A stretch of DNA of 64,000 nt from Planctomyces sp. SH-PL62 (lineage in GTDB: Bacteria > Planctomycetota > Planctomycetia > Planctomycetales > Planctomycetaceae). The stretch covers positions 1 to 64,000 of the forward strand of contig CAMDEA010000006.1 in assembly GCA_945893045.1 (NCBI GenBank), in the 5' to 3' direction. Positions 20,301-27,462 of this stretch are shown piece after piece. The number at the start of each line of letters is the position of its first letter. The first letter of the stretch is position 1. The notes beneath the pieces are model-generated. The model saw nothing but the letters and a program-made list of their open reading frames with translations, was not told where the DNA came from and made no database searches. A program made the position numbers and the translations under genes.

Positions 20301-20733
20301 CTTGCAGTGCTATCGACAAAGCGGCGTCTTCATCCAACACGCGAATTTGCAGGCAGTGACTCCGCGCGTTTCTGATGGCCTGAATGCAACTCTTGAAATG
20401 GTTCCGGGACTATCAGACCTGAGCCATGTTTCTTTTCGATCTGTGAATATGCCGGACCATTACTTGACCCACGGCGATTTTCAGTTTGTTTTTCGCAAGC
20501 TGAATGCTTCCGATCCGACCTTTCGTCGAAACAGCACATTCAAACGACAATCACCGCTGGCTCAGGGCGCGGGAAACCTCGCCGTCTCGTATGAAGCCGT
20601 GACGCACGCAGGCTTCTTTATTCGAGCGAGGAATGGTGGGCTGCGGCTTGAGCGAACCAACGGATCGACGCAATTCCGTTCGGAAGCAACCTTCGTCGTC
20701 ACGGACCCCCAATTTCCGATTTGGAACGATTGA
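17359..20733 (+). CDS. Membrane Ser/Thr kinase with zinc ribbon, SUMF1-type and CBM42-like domains
   Basis: This is a 1124-residue protein started at ATG 17359, preceded by AGGGG. The Hanks-type kinase has GEGGMGAVY at 26-34, catalytic Lys48, HRDVKPAN at 145-152, DFG at 165-167 and APE at 197-199, so it should be active. A zinc ribbon follows (CPVC at 305-308 and CAGC at 325-328), then a disordered linker and one membrane helix at ~472-494. Outside the membrane is a formylglycine-generating-enzyme/SUMF1-type domain (~550-860; RLPTEAEWEYAC, FGLFDMHGNVWEWCQDY, RVLRGGAW, GFRVV). A coiled coil follows, and the last ~120 residues (FRSVNMPDHYLTH, RRNSTFKRQSPL, GFFIRARNGGLRL) look like an AbfB/CBM42 beta-trefoil. 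The SUMF1 domain is probably structural rather than a true FGE. The GIY-YIG gene lies 45 bp downstream. Confidence 0.88.
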   Translation: MSGVSTATWIGRELASGRYRVDSLLGEGGMGAVYRAWDKNLGTEVVVKVPHAAMLQDAEFAARFAREISSLVRLSHPHIVKISDVGEQDGLPFAVMQFLPGGSLEDRQKTGPNREARPLPPDSLKAWLPSIAEALDFVHSQGYIHRDVKPANILFDAHGHAYLSDFGIAKSAVTGQAASTKTLTGSGMVIGTPEYMAPELIMGQICDGRVDQYALAVTVFEMLAGRRPFEDATSTALYVQHATAEPPDLTTLSPDISPAIAAAIHRALSKSPEQRFASCRAFATVLLGAVENFTASQPEAVDTKCPVCQSSLKLADRMRGKQLRCAGCHSMLEVSDDLQLMPVLSSANETVVRATTRLASGTRGQAIISAVEADNSYRLQPDHVSENKGSEPVPAKSSAPATQRAASLGEATLRSMSGKTLRPSILPSPKTKSPATQNEPPTAAEPLMSVVGKLLRQSKSDVQAFARRHPTRVAVVVWGLVLASIPPLMMLIFKTDERSVDAKLQSDSSATTSASQPANTSSTPQQPAITESESPETIPTDKPADDSDRFFSKSTGMGFALIPAGEFMMGSSDADVQTYLKADPNFKADYERPQHRVKITQPFFLATHEVTQEQYQQVMGINPSAFSKTGREKTKVLGKNTDRFPVESVSWVNAVEFCIKLSEMENRSPCYRLTNIKRSSGSITSAIVTILSGDGYRLPTEAEWEYACHAGTTTPFHFGLQLNGEQANVCGQRPFGTTTKGPFLERPATVGSYPPNAFGLFDMHGNVWEWCQDYFDEKYYAQKVESDPQGPSGGSGRVLRGGAWNYGGGHCRVAYRGSYVPYGRDNLDGGFRVVRVPATSHPKQLDTPAEPVKPLEPDRVKTSLEQARTAYEERLRSAKKVLLERHNVLMNAASKAGNPAKAKTIQTWRDAFERDGWFAIPAGEMKEDILEYGRVTHAARQAFLGAYEDAIAARKKAGEMDRVSQLQNEKSELRLASRLVSLQCYRQSGVFIQHANLQAVTPRVSDGLNATLEMVPGLSDLSHVSFRSVNMPDHYLTHGDFQFVFRKLNASDPTFRRNSTFKRQSPLAQGAGNLAVSYEAVTHAGFFIRARNGGLRLERTNGSTQFRSEATFVVTDPQFPIWND

Positions 20734-20778
20734 TCGCCCTTGGACCACACGGCGAATCAATCCGCGTGAGAACTACCG

Positions 20779-21213
20779 ATGCTAAGTTTGCCGCTCGAAG
20801 AACCGGAGTTGAAGTTTAGGCCGTGGGTGCTTTGGTCGAATCGAAGCGATCTCGTGGATCCTCCGGACGATTGTGAAGACGGTAGCGACTATCCCGGGCT
20901 GTATATTCTCGGCCACTTCAAGTCGGCACCGCACCCTTCAAGCCCGGCAATAGCCTCGGGCAAACAGACCGTTTACATCGGACAAACAAAGAATATTCGA
21001 AACCGACCGATCAGATGTCACAACAAGCGAACGCTCTATTCCGAAAAGTATGCGGATTGGTCGCTTCGGCATCTCTACGTCGCGATTTGGGATATCGCTC
21101 AGTGGTTTGATGTCAGCGAACCGCAAAAAGCGTTTCTCGCCTACGCGGAGAAGAAGCTCATTTGGGAATATGCGAGAAGATGGGGATGCCGTCCGCCACT
21201 GAATTTAAGGTAA
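20779..21213 (+). CDS. Stand-alone GIY-YIG-like protein
   Basis: This 144-residue protein carries a GIY-YIG-like nuclease core. YPGLYILG at 38-45 corresponds to the GIY strand, TVYIGQTKNI at 64-73 to YIG, R74/R79 and H81 follow, and the C-terminal AEKKLIWEYARRWGCRPPLN supplies Glu124 and Asn142. These positions match the family's Tyr, Tyr, Arg, His/Tyr, Glu and Asn layout, with an unusually long insert between the GIY and YIG strands. No other domain is present, so DNA specificity cannot be inferred. It follows the kinase gene by 45 bp and may be co-transcribed. It could be a repair nuclease, a homing remnant or a non-catalytic relative. Confidence 0.62.
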   Translation: MLSLPLEEPELKFRPWVLWSNRSDLVDPPDDCEDGSDYPGLYILGHFKSAPHPSSPAIASGKQTVYIGQTKNIRNRPIRCHNKRTLYSEKYADWSLRHLYVAIWDIAQWFDVSEPQKAFLAYAEKKLIWEYARRWGCRPPLNLR

Positions 21214-21339
21214 TGGCGAACGGTATCCGAACGGTTGAATCCCGGAAGTCGCGACTCGGCAATGAAATTGCGCCGCGCGTGTAAAGGCACGAGTTGCCGT
21301 TCGGCACGATCGTCTGCTGATAGCCTCAGAATCCAAGGA

Positions 21340-23712
21340 TCAATGGACGTCGCGAGTTCGGAGCACGACTTGAATCGTCAGCACGAGCAGAACGAACATT
21401 GTCGCTAGGGCGAACGCACAAGCACGCACTTCCATCCGTTCGGTTTCCTTCGGGAAGTAAACTTCCGCGATATCGACGTTCGGCTTGATTGGTGTCTGGG
21501 GTGAATTTGGAATGGCTGCGTTGGGCGTCGGACTCGTCGGACGCTCGGCGGACTCCAACAGCAAGAGTCCTTCGAAGGACCAGCGCGAAGGCATCACATT
21601 CGAGCACAAGCGCATCGCAGCGTTCATTTCGTGCTGTGGCTGCAAGACTCCGCCGAGGATCACCATCGGTAACAGCAGCAACGGCAAGAGCGCGATGGCC
21701 ACTTCCGAACTTCTGACGATCGCCGAAACGGATAGTCCAAGAGCCAATCCGACACTCGATGACAGAACCAGCAAACCGAACATTGGCCACCATGAACCAT
21801 GCAGGCCGTTGCCCCAATGGACTACGCCCAGCAAGATCAGGCATTGCACCACACTCAGCCCGCCCAGCACCGCGAACTTCGCGGCCATGTACCACGGAAT
21901 CCGCAGATTCACCATTCGCTCGCGCACATAGATCGGCCACTCGCTGACAATCTCGCGGACCGAGTTCGAGCAGCCGAACCAGATCGAAGACAGCGACAAC
22001 AAGAAGATGGTGATCGACGTGGCTTGGGCCGACGAGTTCCAGTTCTCGGCCGTGATCTCCACCGACGTCTTGCTGCTGAAGACCATGACCAACAACGCCG
22101 CGATGATTGGTGCCTGAGCCAACAGGATGGCGGTGTTCGCCACGTCGCGGCGTTTCACGGCCAACGAGCGTCGCACTAGAGTCAACCATTGCGGCGGCCC
22201 CGATTCGATTCGCGGGCGTTGTGGGCTGTTGCTTGGTTTCTCGGTCGGTGAATTCCCCGCTCGCTTTTCCACGAACTCCCGATGGAACTCTGAGTCTTGA
22301 TACCGCTGGCACCAAGCGGCTGTCGGCTGGGTCGCCAGACCTCTCAGCAGCATGTCGGGAACGAGCGGCGTGGCTGATGACTTCGCGTTGCCATTCGGTG
22401 GATTGAAGAACTGGACCGAGTCGGGATAGGCCGGGCCGAAAAACGCCAGCCGCCCCGCTTCGGTGCTGCCAGCATCCTTTGCGACCACGACCACGTTGTC
22501 GAGCTTGCGGAACGCTTCGAGGCTCGGCTGATGAATCGTCAGCAAGATCGTCTTGCCGGCGTCGGCGAGTTGCCGCAGTACCTGCATGACGATCAGCGTG
22601 TCTTCCGACGACAGCCCCGAAGTGGGTTCGTCCAGAAACAACACTGACGGATCGGTGAGCAGTTCCATCGCGAGGTTCACGCGCTTCCGCTGGCCGCCGC
22701 TGATTCCCTTGCGCGTCGGCGAGCCGATCAACACGTCGTCGATGCCCGTCAAACCAAGCTGAGCCAAGACATCGTCGATCCGTTTGTGGATGTCGCGGTT
22801 GCTGAAATCCCGTGGCAGCCGCAGCCGCGCCGAGTAGAACAACGCCTCACGCACCGTCAGTTCGGAATGAATGATGTCGTCTTGGGGAACGAAGCCGATC
22901 AGCCCGCGAAACTCGTCGAAGTGCCGATAGAGGCTGCGGCCATTGATGAGCACTTGGCCGGCTTGCGGGGGCGAGTAGCCGTTGAGCACGTTCATCAATG
23001 TGCTCTTCCCCGCGCCGCTCGGCCCCATTAGGCCGACAAATTCAGACGGGTAAATCGTCAGTGACACGCCTTCGAGCAACCGCCGACCCACTGCATCAAC
23101 ACAGATGCCGCGTGCTTCGACCATCAAATCGCCGCGATAGTCGCGTTTCCGAAAGCTCCCATCCGTGCCCAGCGAGAATCGGTAGCTGCCAAGTCCAACG
23201 ACATCACCCGGCCTGACCGCCTTCCGTTCGCGAATCCGCTCGCCGTTGACGAACGTGCCGTTCGACGAGTTCAAGTCTTCCACAAACAGACTCGCTGCAT
23301 CCCGTGTGATGCGAGCATGTCGCCACGACACCATCGGGTAATCGAGCACATGATCGCACTGCGGATCACGGCCCAGCACCATCGCGTTGCCATGCAGTGC
23401 GACCGAAACTTGGGCCGCTTCGTGCGTTGTTTGGGAGGGCGCGGCTTCCGAATCTGACGCAACCGGTGTTGAACCAGGCCACGGCATCTCGACCGATCGC
23501 CCCAACGTGATTTGGTCCTGGCGAGAGACCGCCATCGTTTCCATGACTCGCACGCCGTTGACGAACGTGCCATTCGACGATCGCAAATCTTCCAAATGAA
23601 AACCAACCGGCGAGCGTGTCAGCCGACAGTGCTTTGCGGACACATTTGGGTGTGGGACGACGACATCGCAATCCAAATCGCTGCCCACGATCCAACTGGT
23701 CTGCCGAGCCAT
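21340..23712 (-). CDS. FHA-FHA-ABC transporter half-protein (ABC-2 type)
   Basis: This is a 790-residue protein. The start at ATG 23712-23710 is preceded by AGGAG; a GTG upstream overlaps the previous gene. Two FHA phosphothreonine-binding domains come first (VGSDLDCDVV, VSAKHC, DLRSSNGTFVNG; then LGRDPQCDHVL, VSWRHA, DLNSSNGTFVNG). The ATPase follows: GPSGAGKST at 230-238, ISGGQRKRVNLAMELL as ABC signature and LFLDEPTSGLS as Walker B. The C-terminal half has about six membrane helices of the ABC-2/ABCG type. The order of cytoplasmic FHA reader then exporter suggests that a Ser/Thr kinase controls transport. The next gene upstream encodes another two-FHA protein and overlaps the possible GTG start. 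Confidence 0.93.
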   Translation of the reverse strand: MARQTSWIVGSDLDCDVVVPHPNVSAKHCRLTRSPVGFHLEDLRSSNGTFVNGVRVMETMAVSRQDQITLGRSVEMPWPGSTPVASDSEAAPSQTTHEAAQVSVALHGNAMVLGRDPQCDHVLDYPMVSWRHARITRDAASLFVEDLNSSNGTFVNGERIRERKAVRPGDVVGLGSYRFSLGTDGSFRKRDYRGDLMVEARGICVDAVGRRLLEGVSLTIYPSEFVGLMGPSGAGKSTLMNVLNGYSPPQAGQVLINGRSLYRHFDEFRGLIGFVPQDDIIHSELTVREALFYSARLRLPRDFSNRDIHKRIDDVLAQLGLTGIDDVLIGSPTRKGISGGQRKRVNLAMELLTDPSVLFLDEPTSGLSSEDTLIVMQVLRQLADAGKTILLTIHQPSLEAFRKLDNVVVVAKDAGSTEAGRLAFFGPAYPDSVQFFNPPNGNAKSSATPLVPDMLLRGLATQPTAAWCQRYQDSEFHREFVEKRAGNSPTEKPSNSPQRPRIESGPPQWLTLVRRSLAVKRRDVANTAILLAQAPIIAALLVMVFSSKTSVEITAENWNSSAQATSITIFLLSLSSIWFGCSNSVREIVSEWPIYVRERMVNLRIPWYMAAKFAVLGGLSVVQCLILLGVVHWGNGLHGSWWPMFGLLVLSSSVGLALGLSVSAIVRSSEVAIALLPLLLLPMVILGGVLQPQHEMNAAMRLCSNVMPSRWSFEGLLLLESAERPTSPTPNAAIPNSPQTPIKPNVDIAEVYFPKETERMEVRACAFALATMFVLLVLTIQVVLRTRDVH

Positions 23713-23732
23713 CCGCCATCGCTCCTGGTGAA

Positions 23733-24593
23733 TCACGGTACTCGAATGGAGAACCGTTGCTCGCCCAACTGAAACTGAGCCGTGTTCCCCAGATCAATCC
23801 GATTGACCCGCAGCCAGATTCCGTTGAGTGACTTCGAATTCGCCAACAACCAACGATTCTGCTTGTCTCGATACAACTTCGCGTGACGCGGGCTGACCAT
23901 CGGGTCGTCCAAGACAATCGAACACAACCGGGAATCACGGCCAATCCAATGTTCGGTCGTCGTGATAGCGAATCGCTTTTCCTTTGCCGTGTCACCGATC
24001 TCTATCAAAACGGCCAACGGCTTTTGCACAAGACGCGACGGTGCTTGCTGCACTTTTCGAGTCGTCGGTGAATTACTCTTGGCGAGGTCGCTGCCTTCGC
24101 TTTCGATTTCAAACCGATACCGCCGACCACCCAAGAGAATCTCCTGCTGGTCCCTCAACAATGCCACCGCCGCCCGGACGAATGTCCCATTCGTGCTTTT
24201 CAGGTCATGGAGTTGCCAGAAATGACGGCCATTCTCGAAGACTCGAATGAGTTCGGCATGTCGGCCAGAGATTTCGCTGTCATGCTCAATTACCAGGTTT
24301 CCTTCAACGCGGCCGATCACGAACGGCGATGTGAAAACTGCCAACTCTTGCCCTGTGTCGTCTTCGTCAAAGCGCACACAGAGCACCGCCATCGGTGGCC
24401 GATTTCGCGGGCGAAACGATTGCGTCGTTGAAGACGCCTGTGACTCACCAGCAGTCTCGCGGGAACGCTCATCCGCTGAAGGGGGCGACTTTCGGGCGGA
24501 CTGAATCGCCTGTCGGATTTCTTCGGCGGACTCCAGAACGGTTCCAGACGATTGCCGCTCGCCATCGCGCACCACAGATTTGCGTTCGCTCAT
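23733..24593 (-). CDS. Protein with two FHA domains
   Basis: This is a 286-residue soluble protein. A disordered, Ser/Arg-rich head of ~65 residues is followed by FHA domain 1 (SPFVIGRVEGNLVIEH, ISGRHAEL, LKSTNGTFV) and FHA domain 2 (HWIGRDSRLCSIVLDD, VSPRHAKLY, SKSLNGIWL). The Gly-Arg, Ser-x-x-His and Asn-Gly motifs needed for phosphothreonine binding are kept, though domain 2 has LNG in place of TNG. The stop lies about 20 bases before the likely start of the FHA-ABC transporter gene, so the two are almost certainly one operon and may form a phospho-regulated complex. Confidence 0.88.
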   Translation of the reverse strand: MSERKSVVRDGERQSSGTVLESAEEIRQAIQSARKSPPSADERSRETAGESQASSTTQSFRPRNRPPMAVLCVRFDEDDTGQELAVFTSPFVIGRVEGNLVIEHDSEISGRHAELIRVFENGRHFWQLHDLKSTNGTFVRAAVALLRDQQEILLGGRRYRFEIESEGSDLAKSNSPTTRKVQQAPSRLVQKPLAVLIEIGDTAKEKRFAITTTEHWIGRDSRLCSIVLDDPMVSPRHAKLYRDKQNRWLLANSKSLNGIWLRVNRIDLGNTAQFQLGEQRFSIRVP

Positions 24594-25044
24594 CTCACAC
24601 TCCGAGTGGTTTTGTCCGGCTCGCCATGTTCATCACATGCCTACCAACGTCAGCGGTCTGCGTGGATTCGTCGCATTGAAATCTATTTCCAGGTTGGTCG
24701 CGATGCACATTCAGCGATTCGACGAACAGCACCTCAAGCAGTTTCTAACGACACGCACGGTCGGGGCTTTACCGACTTTCACTCGCCAAATCTCTGATGC
24801 GAATCCAAGTCGTCAGGAAATGGTCATCATGCGGGAGCACGATGGCCAAGCCCGCACGACCGGAACAATCTGGCGACGTCCGGGAAGTCGTCCCCCTTTC
24901 GCTTTGACCAATGGGGAGGGCACTTCTATATTGGCCAGCCATCAATGCCTTCCCATACGACCGGAATGAGTCCTCCCCCGCCATTGGTCGCTGACGTGAC
25001 AGGATGTGACGCCAGAGACTCCTACCTTCCCAGGCGTGAGGTGC
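24594..25044. other. Divergent intergenic region with promoter and weak palindrome
   Basis: This 450-bp region separates the divergent FHA and PPC genes. It contains the good promoter at 24904-24932 and a loose palindrome in which GACCAATGGGGAGGG (24906 on) is mirrored by CCTCCCCCGCCATTGGTC ending near 24991. A short plus-strand frame through it is interrupted by the promoter logic and has no features of a gene. Confidence 0.5.
24904..24932 (+). promoter_or_regulatory. Sigma-70-type promoter for the PPC gene
   Basis: TTGACC, a 17-bp spacer and TATATT form the best promoter match I found in the window. It would start transcription near 24939, leaving a leader of about 105 bases. The -35 box is part of a loose inverted repeat that reaches 24991. 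Confidence 0.6.
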
Positions 25045-27360
25045 ATGTTGAATCTGAAACGTAGCAACTCTGTCCCCTGTTTCTTGGCGAGCGTTGTGTT
25101 GCTCGCGGGTGTGAGCCAAGTTTCGGCTCAGGCTCCGTCGATCACGTTTACGACGCCGCTGGCCGTCAAGCCGGGCCAGCCGAACGATCTCAAATTGCAG
25201 GGGGGCGCACTCGTCGGGCCGACGCAGTTGTGGACCAGTTTTCCGGCTCAGGCAGTTCTCAAACCGGACGTGCCGATGAACGGCATGAACGCCGCCGAGT
25301 GCGTTTATTCTGTGACCGTCCCTAGCGACGTGCCGGTGGGCATCTACGGCGTCCGAGTCGCGACGGCCAATGGCAATTCGCCGATTCGGCTAGTTGTGGT
25401 TGATGACCTTCCCTCGGTTGCTCAAGCGGCGGGAAACGGTGTGCCGACGGGCGCTCAGGCTTTGACGTTGCCGACTGCTGTCGATGGGCAGGTCAGCAAT
25501 CTGAGCCAGCACTACTTCAAGTTCACGGTCGCCGCCGGGCAGCTCGTGACGTTTGATCTGCTCGCGCGGCGCATTGGATCGGCGCTCGATCCGATGATCC
25601 GGTTGCTCGACGCGAAGGGGCGCGAGCTAGCTTACAGTGACGACGTCCCCGGTCTCCGTTCCGACAGCCGCCTGTGCTACCAGTTCAAAGATGCCGGCGA
25701 GTACATGCTCGAAGTCCGCGACATCCGCTTTCAAGGAAGTGGAAATCACTTCTTCCGCCTGCGGATTGGCGACTTCCCCTGCGTGACGGTGCCGTATCCG
25801 CTCGCGGCGAAGAAGGGTGCTCCGGCCAACATCAATTTCGCCGGGCTGCATCTTGATGGAGTCCAGCCAACGGCTGTGAATTTCCCGGCCGATGCGGCTT
25901 TTGCGTGGGCATCCGTCGGAGCCAAGCGAGCCAACGGAGCCAGCAGCGGGTTTGCTCAGATTGCCGTCAGTGATCGCGATGAGTTCCTCGAAACGGAACC
26001 GAACGACGATCCGAAAGCTCCGAACCGAACCGATCTCGCTCAAGGGATCAACGGCCGCTTCGACAAGGCCGGGGACATCGACCACTTTGTCTTCGCTGCC
26101 AAGAAGGGCCAAGCGATGACGTTCACGGGGATTACTCGTCGAGCCGGTTCCCCCGCGTCGCTGAACCTGCGATTGCTCAATGCCGCCGGCGGGCAGCTCG
26201 CAGCGAAGGAAGACTTTGGCGCGATTGATCCGACGTTTGACTTCACATTTCCGGATGACGGCGACTACACACTGGCCGTGCAAGACCTGCATCGCCAAGG
26301 CGGAACGCAGTATGCCTACCGCATCGTGGCGACTCCGGTTCAAACCGGCTTCACGCTTTCCGCGTCGGCCGACACGCTCAACGTCGTTGCCGGTGGCACG
26401 ACGATGATTACGGTCACGGCTTTGCGAAAAGGTTATGCGGGGACGATCAACGTCTCGGCGATTGATCTGCCCGCCGGAGTGACCAGCAGCCCGACCTTCA
26501 TCGGCCCCGGTCGCGACAACGCCGTTCTGACGTTGCGATCAACGCCCGAAGCCGCCGCTGGCAAGGTCGCTCTCGCCAAGATCGTCGGCACCGCGAAGAT
26601 CAACAACGCCGACTTCTCGGCAGCCGCTTCCGTGTCGCCTGCGTTGACAACTCTGTTTGCAGGCTTGCCGTGGCCGCCACAGAACTTGACGAACTCGTTC
26701 GCCGTCGGTGTTGCTCCCAAGATGCCGATCAGCCTGACGGCTGAGCCAGCCGAATTGGTCTTCGGCAAAGACCTCACCGCGACCGTGAAGATCAAAGTCG
26801 CTCGCCAAGAGAAGTTCGACGAGGCGGTCACGATCGCGCTCACGCCCGTTGCTCCGGCCGGCCTGCCCGCCGGCATCACCGCCGCCGTGAAGCCGATCGC
26901 GAAGGGGACGAATGAGATCGACATCGTCTTTACTGCGAACGCTCAAGCTCCGCTCGGCGAGTTCACCGCGGTGCTCACCGGCGCGATCAATCAGAACAGC
27001 ATCAACACGACGCAACCGACGCCCGGTATCACGTTGCGGCTGCGGTCTCCGTTTGAAGTCGCTGTGAAATTGGACGCCGAAAAGGTTGCTCGCGGCGGCA
27101 CGCTCAAGGGCAAAGTCACGATTGATCGCAACCCGGCGTTCAAAGGCCCGATCACGCTCACATTGCAAAACCTCCCGAAAGGTGTCACCGTCGCTGCCGC
27201 GACTGTCGCCGAGGGAGCCGCCGAAGCCGAGATCGTCCTGACCGTCGCCGCCGACGCCGCTCAAGGAGCGGTCAACACCATCAACGTCAAAGGAGACGCG
27301 ATGAACGGTGCCGCCAAACTGACCGGCACATCACCGAACATCGCACTGACCGTCGAATAA
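25045..27360 (+). CDS. Secreted protein with pre-peptidase C-terminal (PPC) domains
   Basis: This is a 771-residue exported protein. ATG 25045 is preceded by GTGAGGTG and opens a signal peptide (PCFLASVVLLAGVSQVSAQA). An Ig-like head is followed by two PPC-type domains (QHYFKFTVAAGQLVTFDLLA..., later GDIDHFVFAAKKGQAMTFTG, each ending with a D-G-D/A-G-x-Y-x-L-x-V strand). The second half has repeated beta-sandwich segments (VNVVAGGTTMITV-like and AVKLDAEKVARGGTLKGKV). No catalytic domain is visible, so the role is probably binding or surface display. It lies just upstream of a DUF1549/DUF1553 gene, a pairing common in planctomycetes, and the two are probably functionally linked. Confidence 0.85.
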   Translation: MLNLKRSNSVPCFLASVVLLAGVSQVSAQAPSITFTTPLAVKPGQPNDLKLQGGALVGPTQLWTSFPAQAVLKPDVPMNGMNAAECVYSVTVPSDVPVGIYGVRVATANGNSPIRLVVVDDLPSVAQAAGNGVPTGAQALTLPTAVDGQVSNLSQHYFKFTVAAGQLVTFDLLARRIGSALDPMIRLLDAKGRELAYSDDVPGLRSDSRLCYQFKDAGEYMLEVRDIRFQGSGNHFFRLRIGDFPCVTVPYPLAAKKGAPANINFAGLHLDGVQPTAVNFPADAAFAWASVGAKRANGASSGFAQIAVSDRDEFLETEPNDDPKAPNRTDLAQGINGRFDKAGDIDHFVFAAKKGQAMTFTGITRRAGSPASLNLRLLNAAGGQLAAKEDFGAIDPTFDFTFPDDGDYTLAVQDLHRQGGTQYAYRIVATPVQTGFTLSASADTLNVVAGGTTMITVTALRKGYAGTINVSAIDLPAGVTSSPTFIGPGRDNAVLTLRSTPEAAAGKVALAKIVGTAKINNADFSAAASVSPALTTLFAGLPWPPQNLTNSFAVGVAPKMPISLTAEPAELVFGKDLTATVKIKVARQEKFDEAVTIALTPVAPAGLPAGITAAVKPIAKGTNEIDIVFTANAQAPLGEFTAVLTGAINQNSINTTQPTPGITLRLRSPFEVAVKLDAEKVARGGTLKGKVTIDRNPAFKGPITLTLQNLPKGVTVAAATVAEGAAEAEIVLTVAADAAQGAVNTINVKGDAMNGAAKLTGTSPNIALTVE

Positions 27361-27363
27361 TCA

Positions 27364-27441
27364 TGTCTTATTTTCCGCCCTCCATTTTTTGCCAGTTCCG
27401 TTGTGAAGCTGGCGAAAAATGGAGGGCGAAAAATGAAGACA
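27364..27441. repeat. Imperfect palindrome, family N
   Basis: TGTCTTATTTTCCGCCCTCC... is mirrored downstream with three or four mismatches in 32 bp. It starts four bases after the PPC gene stop and ends 22 bases before the next start. Confidence 0.78.
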
Positions 27442-27462
27442 CAAACCACTGAGGACCATGAC

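Noticed and set aside
17359-20733. SUMF1 domain considered as the sulfatase-activating FGE for the 59.7 kb sulfatase
   Set aside because: It is part of a membrane kinase and I could not identify the catalytic Cys pair of true FGE, so a structural or sensory role is more likely.
24580-24969. 129-codon plus-strand frame in the FHA-PPC gap
   Set aside because: No ribosome site, no motif, and the best promoter of the window lies inside it.
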